Origin: Setaria digitata
Lineage: Eukaryota; Nematoda; Chromadorea; Rhabditida; Setariidae
Assembly: GCA_003640385.1 (NCBI GenBank)
Contig: RCAB01000015.1
Location: 124,001 to 188,000, forward strand
Length of the DNA stretch: 64,000 nucleotides
Reading direction: 5' to 3'
Shown here: in pieces, positions 22,259 to 34,799 of the stretch
How positions within the stretch are numbered: position 1 is the stretch's first letter
Layout of the letters: each line of letters starts with the position of its first letter
Notes under the pieces: generated by a model
What the model was told of the DNA's origin: nothing
What the model saw: only the letters and a program-made list of their open reading frames with translations
Database searches by the model: none
Translations under genes and position numbers: made by a program

Positions 22259-23254
22259 AAAATGACAGCTACAACGACATTTCAATATTATTTTTTTCTT
22301 TTTAATTTGCGCGATTTCTACCACACTTTTTAGATTTCCACAACACTTTTTCAGGTAGTGGTAGTCGCTCTTCGCTAAGCAAGTTCTATTTTTCATCTTT
22401 GGCAATTCTCTTTAAATACAGTCAATACAGCTTACACTGTATTTTGGCAAAACAAATGTTCTAATTGTTCTACTTAGTCCATAAATAATATGAGCAACAC
22501 TGACCTGTCGAAGAAAGAATCAGAGAATGATAAAAGTAGTTTTGAAGACATTGATATGCATTTATTTGAAACTGAAAAAACAAACAGTATTAGACGAAAA
22601 GAGTAGGGCATAAACAACGACGAAAGCGATAACGATGAGAGTATTAGTTAATAAACCGAAACTTTTCACCTGGTTTGATGCTTTAGCGAGTTCACAGTAA
22701 AATCACTTATTAAAAGTGCGCGATGGCATGGACAAGAAGGCGTTAAAAAATGGGTTTAATGTGTCCGACGAATATGCTTCATTCCTTACGGGGTAAATAT
22801 CCAGGAAGTAACTGAACTTGATTCACAGTTCATTCTGTGACTCATCCTTCCTTTTCATTTTGCACTCCGCCATGATTCACATATAATCTTTCCAAATCTG
22901 TACCGTATAATTTTCAAAATTTCATATTATCAATGGGAGGGGAGCACCGCTACGCGACACGCAACGCCCTAGACGCAAATGACGCACCACGCCAGCCTCT
23001 AACGCCCCCAGGCGGAAAAAACCTAAAAGCGATGCGTATGCGATGCGGGCGTTACGGTAAAAATCGCACTAAGACCTACTTCTGTCTAAAACAGCGGGAG
23101 TTTTGTGGGGAATATGTAGCTGAGTATGAGGAGTTCGGGTGTTTGGTGGACAGTACGTGGAGGTGTGAGAGAGATGTCATTTCTTAGCAAGTGATCTTAT
23201 CTAATCAACTTTTTGTCGTGTTATTTTTCAAGTGAAATTTAGGTTCCCAATCAG
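22259..23254. promoter_or_regulatory. Divergent intergenic region with CpG-rich ACGC cluster
   Basis: This is the space between the leftward MADF-BESS gene and the rightward SRR1 gene, so it should carry both promoters. Around 22946-23060 base composition changes sharply to CpG-rich sequence with many ACGC units (CTACGCGACACGCAACGCCC, then GACGCAAATGACGCACCACG). The 84-codon plus-strand frame over it (22933-23187) is probably a by-product of this composition. Upstream, 22490-22651 holds an acidic open frame broken by one stop. Confidence 0.5.
22490..22651 (+). pseudogene. Interrupted acidic ORF, possible relic
   Basis: ATG at 22490 opens 38 codons (start MSNTDLSKKESENDKSSFED, strongly acidic/Ser-rich) that end at TAG 22604. 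The same frame then continues as GINNDESDNDESIS to TAA at 22649. The composition is unlike chance AT-rich translation. It may be a decayed fragment of an acidic nuclear protein, or a 38-codon upstream peptide. No family is recognised. Confidence 0.3.
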
Positions 23255-24949
23255 ATGGCCTCAGAAGTAAGCGACGAAATTGGATCGACATCTAGCGAAG
23301 ATGAACAGTTTACCATAGTGAGAAGGGGTCGGAGGAAGGGATGGCAACCGTGTGAAGGAGGTAAGGATGTCGTAATGGTCTCTTGTCCACCAGATCAAGT
23401 GTCGGTGGAAAAAATTGATGCAGTCATGAGGAATGTTTGCGGGAACACCGAGTTGATTAAGTATAGGTAACGCTTCTGAATGCATTGATGTGTGAGCTAC
23501 TTTGCTGTTGTATCTTTTTCCCCGCATTTTTTTCTTGAGAGAACAAGTTCCTAAAAATAATATTGTGGACATATCGGAAAGATGAGGAAATTAGATTTAG
23601 AAGACTTTTTCTTCAATGATTTGCTAAGAAGAAATGAAACAATTTACAGCTAAGGGAATGTGGTTTCAGTGGAAATTGAAGATTCAGGATACAGGACGTT
23701 ATTATTACCAGGATATGAGCAGCAAGTTCAGATGTGGAAATTAAATCACCGGTTTAAGTTTATTTTCACCTTTCAGTCAGCGGGTTATTGCTTTACTTCG
23801 CAAAGCGCTTTCTGGTCGCCAAATTTCAAGTATTTGGGGCCTCGGAGTTGGTTCCTTTAGCCGCTATTACTATCCTGGTTGTGATCAACTAGCAGTGTTG
23901 CTTGAGTTAAAACATTATTTTGGGTGTGAAGTTTACTTTCAAGAACCTTGCTTGACGGAAGTGGAGAAAGTTCGTTAGCCCTTTTTTCTCACATGCTGAT
24001 TTCATTCAAGAAATAAGCGGAAAGATCTGTATTTATTTCAAGGCCGAAAAGAAAGTTGTAAAATAGTCACAATATTTTGTTTGCTCGTTTTCGATGTAGG
24101 TTCTAGAACTCTAGTAATTGTCATCAAAATTAAAATAGACATATATATTAGTGTTGTGTCTGTAAACTGTTTCTGATTGCACATTGGAATAATCTATACT
24201 TTTCTTTGCCGTTTCCCTCCCTTATATTCCATATTTCTTTTCTTTTTTTTTTTTTTTCAAATTTCTTTTTCAGCTTTGGCTTCGCGATCATTCCATTTAC
24301 TTATCGGAAACCAAAGATTTGTTGCAATGTCGAGTATCTGGTGATGCTCATGATAACATGGTCCTTTTCTATGCCCCGCATTGCGGCCATGCCATTTACA
24401 ACAGTGTAATTTATGCACATAGAAGAAATTTGAAAAGGATCATTATTATCGGTAAATGCACTTCTAATTTAGTATGGTCACTTTTTTCAAACTATTTGCA
24501 AATCTGTGTGATGCTTAAAATACAGTTGATTTTCATGGTAATCACAAGCTTCTGCAGCATGATGAAGACTGTTTTTTGGTTTATTTGCTAATATTCGTGT
24601 TTGATTTTATAAACGGTTACCCTTAGATAATTTTTCAGGTAACAATCTTCATTCGATGGATTTTGCAGTTAGACATTCGAAAAAATATAACCGATCCACC
24701 TTAGGAGGGCAGGAATGTGGGCTGGGAAAATGTAATTTGAAAGGCTTGGAAAATTCTGATTTCAGTGAACTTCAGGCTCTTTTTCTCTACAGTAAAATGT
24801 GTACAACATTAAAATTTCCCGCTTTGAAATCAAATTTTGCTGCTTTCAACGATACAGCCTTGCATTTTTTATCAGAAAATGCTCCCCTAACAGAAATTCC
24901 TGAAACAAAGCCAAAATATCGCTTATATAGACACGAAATTGTAATCTAA
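23255..24949 (+). CDS. SRR1-like domain protein, 5 exons
   Basis: Member of the SRR1 family (SENSITIVITY TO RED LIGHT REDUCED in plants, SRRD in mammals), linked elsewhere to circadian output and haem regulation; the biochemical activity is not settled. Exons 23255-23360, 23670-23751, 23777-23969, 24274-24451 and 24639-24949 keep frame for 289 aa. The N-terminus is acidic then basic (FTIVRRGRRKGW). The SRR1 core shows the glycine-rich IWGLGVGSFSRYYYPGCDQL (82-101), then LLELKHYFGCEVYFQEP, then FYAPHCGHAIYNSVI (about 159-173) and RIIIIGNNLHSMDF, all in family order. The start ATG directly follows CCAATCAG, a possible trans-splice acceptor. Exon 1 has a strong GAG|GTAAGG donor at 23360, but its frame stays open to 23466, so a longer first exon remains possible; only the short one is in phase with exon 2. 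It is divergent from the MADF-BESS gene. Confidence 0.92.
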
Positions 24950-27900
24950 AACTTTACTCCAATACAGAAACTATTTGAATGTGATCGCTCATGATACTTC
25001 ATTTATTTGATATTTGCAATAGTTCTACAAATTAATGAATTGAAAGGCTGGAATATTTTGACTGTTAACTTCTGAAGTATGGCTGATTTTTCATACGAAG
25101 CGTGGAGACTTTACATATGACTGCATCTTCGGTGTTGGTAGGATTAGGAGGATATCCATGTTTTTCTTTGTTGTAATATACTTTTGCGACTTTCAAACCG
25201 AAATTCTGGTCATCTTATATTATTTACAAGTATAGTATAGAATGTATTTTGAGATATTGTCGCTAAATCTTACTGTATCATTGTGAGTTTCAAAGCGAAG
25301 AAATTGCTTTTACGTTTGAAATATCTTGAAAATCAAAATATTCAGCGAAATTGTGATTGTTATACGTTAATAAAATAAACAGCTACAGCATTTTGTGAGC
25401 TTGAATACTGATTTCTAAAAATTTTTGAAATTTAATAAATCGATGGCACAAGAAGTGACTTATAGTTTGTTGTTAGCAGTTTATTGCCTCTTCCTAATAG
25501 CGGCAAGTCTCTATCCACAACACTTGTTAAATATGGGGGTACACATTTGAAGTAAGGATTGTGTGAAAGTCAATTGTATAAATTCCAAAACTTATCCTTT
25601 TTCCACTGGAGATGATATCCTCCTATCATTAGCAAAGATCAAATCAGAAATGTTTATTCTATGGATGCAAAAAATTCAAGTAGTTCTGTACAAGTTCAAT
25701 ATATTTCAGCTTGAAACGAAGTCGCGAATGCACATTTTCAGACTTTTAGGTTTTTTCTTTTTCTTTTTTTTTTTTTGGATTTCCTGAGATTTCGGGAATT
25801 GGTTCAAATTTGTTCGTTATTTAATTATTTTAAGCTCCGAATTTTCCGAACATATATTCAGTGAAGAATGGAAAGCTGCTCTACCGTTCAAGTCTTGTCC
25901 GAACAAATGGTTCAGTTTGCGGTTATGAAGTGTGTCGGAAGAATCAGTGGAAGCGAATCGAAGCACTAAAAGACTTTAAAGAAGTCAAGGACGAATATAT
26001 TTAGCGCTGTACACTACTGCTAGTTAATGAATTACGCCGCACCGGACACGTTCAAGTTACACGTCGCACAAAAATAACTAATAATTTCTTGAAGGCAATT
26101 GTCGATTATTTGCAATAATATTTGTGCTCTTATAGAGTATTTATGATTAGACATAAGTACTGTTTATTGGGCTCATTTAATCACAGAAAAAAATTGCTTA
26201 GAATCAGTAGGAATTGCTCGCAGATGTGTTTATGTCGGATCGAAAGGATCAAATAAAAAGGTGTAATGAATTTTTTTGTAATAAAGCGTCTGAGATACAA
26301 TCCTGCAGCAATTATTAATTACTGTTGGAAGGGAGAGCTAACTTTACCACAGTTTTTTAAAAACAGAAGCCGTAAATCTAATCCAATGCATTCTTAATAA
26401 TTCGAAACACAGCTAGAAGAAGTTCAGTGAAATTTAGTTAATAGTAGTTATGAACTGATCATTTGTTTGGTAGTCTAAAGAAGAGTTATAGTACTTCAAA
26501 ATCATAAATGAAGTGCTGCATTATAACTACAAGTACATTATTTGGCCAAGCATAACAGGTCTTTTGAAGCGTTATAGGACCTAACTTTCAGATTTCCCTG
26601 TTATTTATTTTAATTATATTAAAATATTAGGTTTTATGAATAGAAAATTTCCATTTTTTCTCAAAGTTCCGGTCCTTGTCTATCAAAGTTGGATATATCT
26701 AAAAAAACATTAAAGGCCTGAAACTACAACAAAAAAAGATTGCTTTTAGTACTGAGATGGTGGCATTATCTCCCATCAAAAGCACTGTTAGTTACTGGAA
26801 ACCAAATTTTCCACATTCTCATCGCGGCATTTTGTGAGACGAAAATTAAAGAAGGTGAGAGAATCGTCATCATATTGAAGCACTAAGCTGTAATGAATAT
26901 CAGTGTAACCCGCACCTCCGCGAAGGTAAAAGTGATCAGTTTGAATGTAAACTTTGTTAAGACATTTTCGACGTCAGTCTGTTCTTTAAGCAACAAAGTG
27001 ATAGATGTTGGTTTGACGTTGTAATCCGACTCACTATTCAGTTTTTCAGAAACGTAGTTAAGGAAAACCAAAATGGATACGATGTAGAGGCACTTGAAAA
27101 TCCTACAGCATTATAATTTCAAAAAAATCCTACATATATTCGCACAACAGTCAATCGGTAATCACAAAAAGCAGAGCACTGTAATGCAGAGATCAGTCAT
27201 TTCATAAGTAAAAGAATTTTAAAAAAATGTTGTGTAAATAAGGAAATGCATGAATAAAAGGTGTAGTTTAATGAGTGAGGAATTAAAAAGTCGGAAGATT
27301 TTGACAGATTCTTCTAGTGGAATATTAGATGGAGTTAATAAAGATTGTTATTATGCCTTATTTAAACGATCGAGGCCATTTTCATCGATTTAAGACATCT
27401 CTAAGGTCTGGAATCAATTGCTTTGAACCAATTTATATTCCAAACTTAATAAGTTGCTTTTCTTATTTCCTAGTTCACGTACTTACTGACTCGTTTTCAG
27501 TTCTATTACAATTCATTTAACTGAAATTTCAGTTGACAGGCCTGAAATGTTCAATTCTTGTTGAAGCATCCAGCATTTCTAAATCACAAACTTGAAGGAA
27601 GACTTCATGAACTGTGATCTCATGCCAATCGTTCTCATTCTGACTTGAGAATATCAGTTACCACAAATAACTCAAATTTATTCCAGCTAAGTATTCACTT
27701 GTGCACTTAAAATCAAACTTCCACAACTGAAACAAGTCAAGAAATTACAAATGCTATAGCATGAAATTTATTCGTAATTACAACGTTCGTGGCACAATCT
27801 ACTCAATTGCATTGTCGAAAATTTCGTTCTACTTTCGCATTTTGGTTGTATTCTTACATCTTAATTTTGATCGTTATCTTTATTTCAGTTAATGGTCCAA

Positions 27901-30400
27901 GTCGAATGTTGTTACTTTAGTACTTCATGATTATGAATAAAAGTGATTCTAATGAAATGAAAATTCTGTAAGTGATTATAAGGTTAAAATTCTCCATAAT
28001 TCATGATGAAGAAAGCTGATTGAAAGGATTTGAAAAGAGACGATGCTGATAATATTACATGAGTTAGGAGTTTTATCAATTTTTTTTTTAAGTACCACCG
28101 GTTTCTGCAACTCTTCAAGTATTAGATCTATGTCATTAGAGACTATCGAATTTTAGAGCAAAAAAAGTTTCACTGTTCGGGTGTAAGTACTTTCCTTAGG
28201 CAAACTCCCTCGCTAGAATTTTTTAAAAATTTTCAAATCCTTACGAATTTTACCATTTCATTGCAATTTACAACATTAACCAAAAACTGCTGCTTAAAGC
28301 AATGCTGGAGAAATGCAGGATGCGAAATGCAATAATTTCAATGGTATCATAGGCGCTTGAAAGGAAAACTGAGCAGTGGAGGTTTTTAAGGCTTCTTTAC
28401 TTATATGCAAATTTCATTATTTTATCAATCTTTATCAGTCTTTGCAAGATAAACTATTGCAGGATTCGTTTCACATTTTCTATTCGACATGTTTTGCCAT
28501 CTATCACTTCCTAGAGATATAAGAAATTTGGCGTCTTTACTGAGCAGGATTCCAAGACTTCTTTTCAGGCTTCTAGCAGAGAATTTCCCCTAAGTGCTAT
28601 GTTGTACATTTCGTGGCCTATTTACGAGGCTAGCTACAAATACTCTGAGCGATCATCGGCCCTTTTAATCAGTTACCCTTCAAAAGATTTTTTTTCTGAT
28701 AACAAACACTTTATCATCTCTCCCCGTGTCATGAAAATCGATTTTATTTTATTCTTCTCGCACTGTTTAATTCTGCTTTATTTTTGATTTTATAATTAAT
28801 TTGACAATCATTCACACATCACAAGCAGAGCACATACATATTATTGAAAACATCAGTTTTAGGGACAAAAATGTCTTTTTTCTTCAACTTTAGCATTCTT
28901 CGTAGTTTAATTGAGGCTGAAGATGGATACTGCACTGTCTGGTGATCCTACACTTCCTGATAATTTCTTTTGAATATTTTTAGTACTGTAACTTGTGTAT
29001 TGCTGGATAAAGCTGTATTTTCCAATTTTCTAGAGCGACTCAATTAGAGTGATGGCTATTATTAGTCTTAATTTATTTTTAACTTTTACCAAACATCATT
29101 TATCCACTTTATAAATCTTAAAATGCAATACAGAAATGTCGACGATTTCAGTTGCAAATTAATATAATTTCAGGTTGTAATATATTGCATTGCTCAGTTA
29201 GCTTTAACAATAAACCATGAATTCATCTTTGTAAGATACCCTTTGCAAGAATTTGTTGTATAATACTTATGCTGAAGTATCATAACATTATAATAAAATT
29301 TTCGAAAACATTTAAATTTTAGCCATAAACGTCATTACCAGGTAAATGAAAGGATAAAAAGTATAAATGGTACCTGTTATCCTAAATCAATTCTAAACTG
29401 GGAAGAAGTGATGTGAGAAGACCGAAGGATATTCACTCGCAAATGTGAGTCCTCAGATTGTATGTGAATTTTGCGCCGAAAACGTTGTTCACAAATGACG
29501 AAGTGGAGCGGTGCTGTTGTTATACCGAGAAATTTGGAATCATTTGATATAAAGCGGTGAAATAGTCATTGTAATTGTTACTTTTTTCCTAAGAAGTGCA
29601 GTTACATGTCTTAGCAGCTTTGGTGAAGCATTCGTTAGTAATGCATGCACTGTGAACTGTTTTGATTCTTTTGACCTTTCATATTGACCCTTAAAAGGTT
29701 TTTGCAATTTCCTTGATTGTACTCGTTCTTAACAATGTTTCAATCTATTATTGACAATTTGTAAATATCAAAATCTTGCATGCTTTCCTTGACCTTTCAA
29801 AATCTTATCGTCTGATAAGGTAGATAAGACACTGTTAGAAAGCAATTTCTTTCTCTTTCAACGCTGATAAATTAGTAACTTAAATGGAAAACTTTAAAAT
29901 TTTCCTTCCTCACGATGAAGGAACGTGAAAGTCACAAAAGGTCAAATGGAAAGACAAGCTGAGATTATCTTGCTTTTGCAATAAGCAGTTGTGGTAAATT
30001 TGAGTTAATATCAATGATATGATTCCAGGTCACACTAAGGCTCGAATTAAACGAAAGTAGCAAATTGAGGTAAACTGAGATCCAGGCGACTAATTGCAAG
30101 TGTCCATGAATCTATGATCGAGAATGAAAAGATCGGAATAAGGGTTAAGGTTACGGTTCTGGCCCATAAGCGCAGAGAAATGGAGACTGAACTTCACCGA
30201 GCAGTAGCAGTAGTAATGATTGAAGTAATGCCATGCTATGGTATTTTAAACGGGTTTCAAAGCTACTGACAATGATGAATGCAAAAGCAACATTTTGAGG
30301 TGATACAACAAGATGAATTATTTGAAAATATCATGATTTATCGTGTATTGTTGATAGATTCAGACCTTTTTATGGAAGAAAAGAGTTGCATAAAGAACAG
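24950..30400. other. Intergenic, no supported gene
   Basis: About 5.4 kb of AT-rich sequence downstream of the SRR1 gene. I inspected both strands: open frames are short, rich in Phe/Ile/Lys/Asn, and lack matching splice signals or motifs. A T-rich tract lies near 25750-25775. I see no RNA gene or transposon ends. Confidence 0.5.
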
Positions 30401-30573
30401 GAAAGGTTCCACTGTTTCTGAATTCGTTTCGTTCTGAACAACGCAATGAATTCAACGAAGCTGACGAGTTCGCGGAACTTTTCCATTTAAAGCGAGCTGA
30501 CGGACAGTGGCTATCAAATAGCAACTCGGAAGCGCAGGGGAATGGCACCGCGGAACCCGTCGCTGCTGCCTGA
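30401..30573 (+). CDS. Candidate exon in a GC-rich island, unrecognised
   Basis: After an acceptor-like AAAGAACAG the plus strand is open for 57 codons to TGA at 30571. The translation is unlike chance AT-rich sequence: SEQRNEFNEADEFAELF, then HLKRADGQWLSNSNSEAQ, ending GTAEPVAAA. It is hydrophilic and carries one KR dibasic site, as in some neuropeptide precursors, but no amidation GKR and no signal peptide are visible here. The local sequence (about 30400-30660) is far more GC-rich than its surroundings. An overlapping frame starts at ATG 30542. No family is recognised; an upstream exon would be required. Confidence 0.3.
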
Positions 30574-30652
30574 GGGGATGTTCTTCAGGGAGCAACCAGG
30601 TAACCAGATTGCGACATCCACTCAGACATACGTCCATTCACGGGGGCTTTAG

Positions 30653-33600
30653 CGCGATGTCACTTAGCTTCTCGCTCTTCGCTGTATTTTATTTAGAATT
30701 TTCCAAAACGAAGAGAAGTTTGTCTTAGGTCAAAGTTCATCAAGAGGATAGCCCCAACTTCTTCCTTATTAGAATAGTTTAAATACTTTTTGAATTTCTG
30801 TGACTTGGAATTTGTCGGCTGTTTCATCCATACATTATTTCCAACTCACCATTTCATTAAATTGGATAGTAGCGAAGAGATACCAAACAAATTAATAAGC
30901 ATCAAATAAATAAACAAAATGCAGCAGTTGCTAACAAGGCATAAGTTTTGTTTTGTTTTTTTTCTCACAAACAATTGTACTTCACGATTGCTTACAAAAC
31001 AAACGATCAAAGCCTCTAATAATTGAAATGAACTTTGACATTTCATTTAAATATTGGCAAAATTGTCCGATGAGTTGAATAAGCACATTTCCGTTTTCAC
31101 ATGCACTAAATTAAACATTCTGTCTATTGAGTTGTTGAAATAGCAAAACCTTTCGAAAACTTTCCACCGTTATGCTTCTCAATCTATCTAATGACATTCA
31201 CACAAAGGTAATTTCTCATTAAATCCACATAATTATTTTTAACTTTCCAGCTCTACCAATACCTTCCGCACATCGGATGTTATTTCAGGTAACTTGAAAA
31301 AGTAGGGATTAACATTATAAATTCCCTATGAATCATTGAGACTTACAAAATTTCTATGAAGCAGAAAAAAAGGAGGAATCTGGTCAGTTTATAGTTTATA
31401 GTTTTTTCAATTTCCTTACCGAAGTTCCGAAAGTTCATCCGAAAACAGGAAAATGGCGTCATTTATGACGTGCTTCTTTACACCTTTCACGTACTTCTGC
31501 GATGAATACGTCTTACTAATGTAATTTAAATTGTAATCATTTTGTCAGTCGTAAAATCGTACACTCTAATTTGAAATGAAATTTCCTTTGAAAAAGCAAG
31601 TAACTACTGAAACTTTTATTTCAATAAAAGATTTCCTGATATAACTAACGAACGATCTGTTAAGTAATAATGACTTCCACTACAATTTTTTGCGAAGTGT
31701 AAAAGATTTCAACTATTAATTATTCCATTCCCTCCTATCCCAATCTTGCTATAAACAGTTTCGATTTTTTAAAATGAAAAAATAATAAAAGCAACAAACT
31801 GGTTTGTTTATCTGCTCTTTGTCAACATCGGTTAATGGCAATTTGCATATATCATTTTTTTTTTTTTTTTTTTGAGTGTTAGTAGGAACTAATTAACAAA
31901 TATAATATTCTCGGCGTCCAGCGGCAGTCGTGAAATGGCTCTTCTTTAGTTTTTTCAGGAATTATTTGTCTCTTTGATTTTGTAATCATTCATTTTAAAC
32001 ATTATCATAGTTAATTTTTTTCTAATTATTTAACTGCTGACGACAACTCCAAATTTCAAAATTTTTGAAATAGATTAATTTGGCACTTAACTGTCTTATT
32101 CATTAAATTTGGCTTTAAAATGAGAAGATACAATTAGGTTCTCGGTATTTCCAACTTAAAAGAAATTGCACTACAATGGAGCAAGCAATAGTACCGATGA
32201 GGCTAAATTTTGGCTTCACATTTTTTTAAGAAAGCTGGACAAATCAATTTAATTTACTTATTTTATCTAAAGCATTTCTATTTTTATAGATAAAAAAAAA
32301 TCTCAAAAAATTTAACCAATTGAAATATTCAGAAGACAATTATTTTTAAGTGCCTTCTTTAATTAAAGCCTTTTCGGGTCTTTTGGCTATGTCTTTTTGT
32401 GATAGAAAAATAGTCAAAAGTTGACCTTCAAGGAAAGTTATGGTTGCTTTACAGGCTTCTCTGTTTCTTCACACACATGCCGAAATCAAATGTGAATAGA
32501 TGAAACTGATGTCTTTATACACTTTTAAATTTTTTTCGAAAATTACAATGTAGAGAATGAAAATGAAATAAGATCGAAGTTTCGAAGAGGATCCATTGTG
32601 AAAGCGATTGAAAAGAATTATTTTTCTCTCCCACTCCCGTCCAGCAATCAAATTTCTTTTAAAATTTGGGTTACTATTTTTTTTCCTAACTAAATAAATT
32701 TAGTGAAAATCATTTACAGTCATTGTTATCTATCTTTCAAATCTTATTTTGCAAAATATTTATTGTAATATGAGGAGGAACTATCTCTTATTCGTCTCTC
32801 AAAATGACTGTGAACTCTTGAATTGTTTTTAGACCATTAATTGGGCAAACTCCTACTCCCTTCTTTTTAGTTTTCCTGGTCTTTAATGCCTTTCCTTTAA
32901 CTTCTACTACAACCTGACCTAAAGAGAAGAACAAAATTCTCTGTTTGCGGTGACTTCTTAAAAGCTTTGCTCTTTTATTATTCCAAGTGCAATATTTAGT
33001 AATACATTTTTTACGCAAATGAAGAATTTTAAATCGAAAAAAACTTTTCTGACGAATTTTTTAGATTCATCTCAGTATCTATGTAAAAACGACGCTTTGT
33101 TTGCCTTGCCAAACAATTTCATGTTATAAGTGGACTTCAGAATACTTCCAAACTTTTTCTACTTTTCTAACCAAAACAAATTTAAAATATCCTCCATGTG
33201 TAAACCCCTTCGTGACAATTGGCAGTTTGCATATTTTGTTATGAAAATCATTAAAAAAATTATTGAGAAGCTTTTTTTTTTTAATTTTAACTCCGTTAGG
33301 TCCAAAAAGATTTAAATTTAAAATACTTTTTGAAGTAGATAAAAGATTTAAAATGTTTTAAGGAATGAAGCCTTGGAAATTTGAGCTAGTAGAAAATTCA
33401 GATACAGTAGTGAAAAAAATACTATTATGCTAAAGAAGCTCAAAAAACAATAGCAATTTTTACCACATACTAAACAAATTACTTCTGAAGGCACTAATTT
33501 AATTTTAAGCTTTATTAATTTTGAATACTAACTAACTAATGATGAATAAGTTTTCGTATTTGTTTGCTCTTATAATCTTGAAATTGAATTCTACTGGGAG

Positions 33601-34799
33601 TACAATCGCGCAGAGCGTATTAGAATTAGTTAGACTGTTGCAGTAATTAATCTTCAGCATAATAGGCAAGCCTTTAGGTAAAAATGTCAATCACAGTAAC
33701 TCAATCACTTTGCTTGATTTGTTAAATGACCTACCTATTCATAATATTCGAGGATAGACTTCATGACTAAATTTGCGATTTTCTGCGATCACTGTTGTAA
33801 TATTGCGTGGAGGAAGAATGGGAAGAAAACTAGTCACTTTGGAAGTCAAACAAATCTTACCACAGCTCTGGCCATTTCTCAATCGCTATCAGTTTTATTG
33901 ATGTTTATTGAGAGTTCATTACATAACGGTGTCTTCTACTGTGGAACTAGTTATTCATCTTATCTGCTTGTTTTTACATTCTTCGTGAAGTTTTATCTGT
34001 CAGTAGCGAAAATTTGTTTTCCCAGCATCATTTTAAACCCATGACCCTAACATTACAAATTTCACGTGAGTAACCATTCGTCCAGCGTGAAAAGCTCCTC
34101 GAAATTAACGTATTTTAGACTTTCCAATATGTTAAATGTTCCCTGCAGACAAACGAAGATGATAGCTTTTAAACTTGTTTGTCAAGTTTGAAAACAGAAG
34201 CAGAATTGACAGATGACTTAAGCATTTATTGTTATACACAAAAAGTGCGAGCTCCATTTAATCGAGTAGTGAATTATTCAAACAAAAGAATAGCCAATAA
34301 ATGATAACATTATCTTACAATCCTTTTTGTTTGAAAATTTTTTAAATCTGGTTTAATTTTTTATAAATGGAAGGGATATGAATGGAACACATTTTTACGA
34401 AAATTCTTTCACTTTCTTGATGTCCCAACAAATATCTGGAGTTTTTTCCCTTGAGTTTAATTTTTATTTCAAACTTCCTATGATTTCTACTAAAAAAAAA
34501 AGAAAAAGGAGGATGGCACAACAAGCTTTTGTTTTCATCCATGGGAATAGAAGAAATAAAAAAAAGTCAGATTGCTTCATGCAACTACAAATTTTCCTAA
34601 AATTCAATAATTACGGTAGAAAATGCTAACTGTTGATAAAAACTGTCGTGTAAAAATTCATTTGTGAAGCATTTTAGTTTTCATAAAAAAGAAAATAAAC
34701 TGCAACACGTGTATGACGCAAATGACGCTTGAGTGCCCGTGATTTATCCCTCTGACAATATCACAGGCACTACCTCTTTTAGAAGCAAAAAAAAAAAAA
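30653..34799. other. Intergenic, no supported gene
   Basis: AT-rich sequence with poly-T tracts (for example near 31855-31873 and 33270-33280). Short open frames on both strands show no motif and no phase-compatible partners. The last few hundred bases, ending in a 14-A run directly before the GILT ATG, probably hold its promoter and leader. Confidence 0.5.

Noticed and set aside
22933..23187. 84-codon plus-strand frame over the ACGC cluster
   Set aside because: Openness is explained by the local CpG-rich composition; the translation has no motif and no compatible splice to the SRR1 gene.
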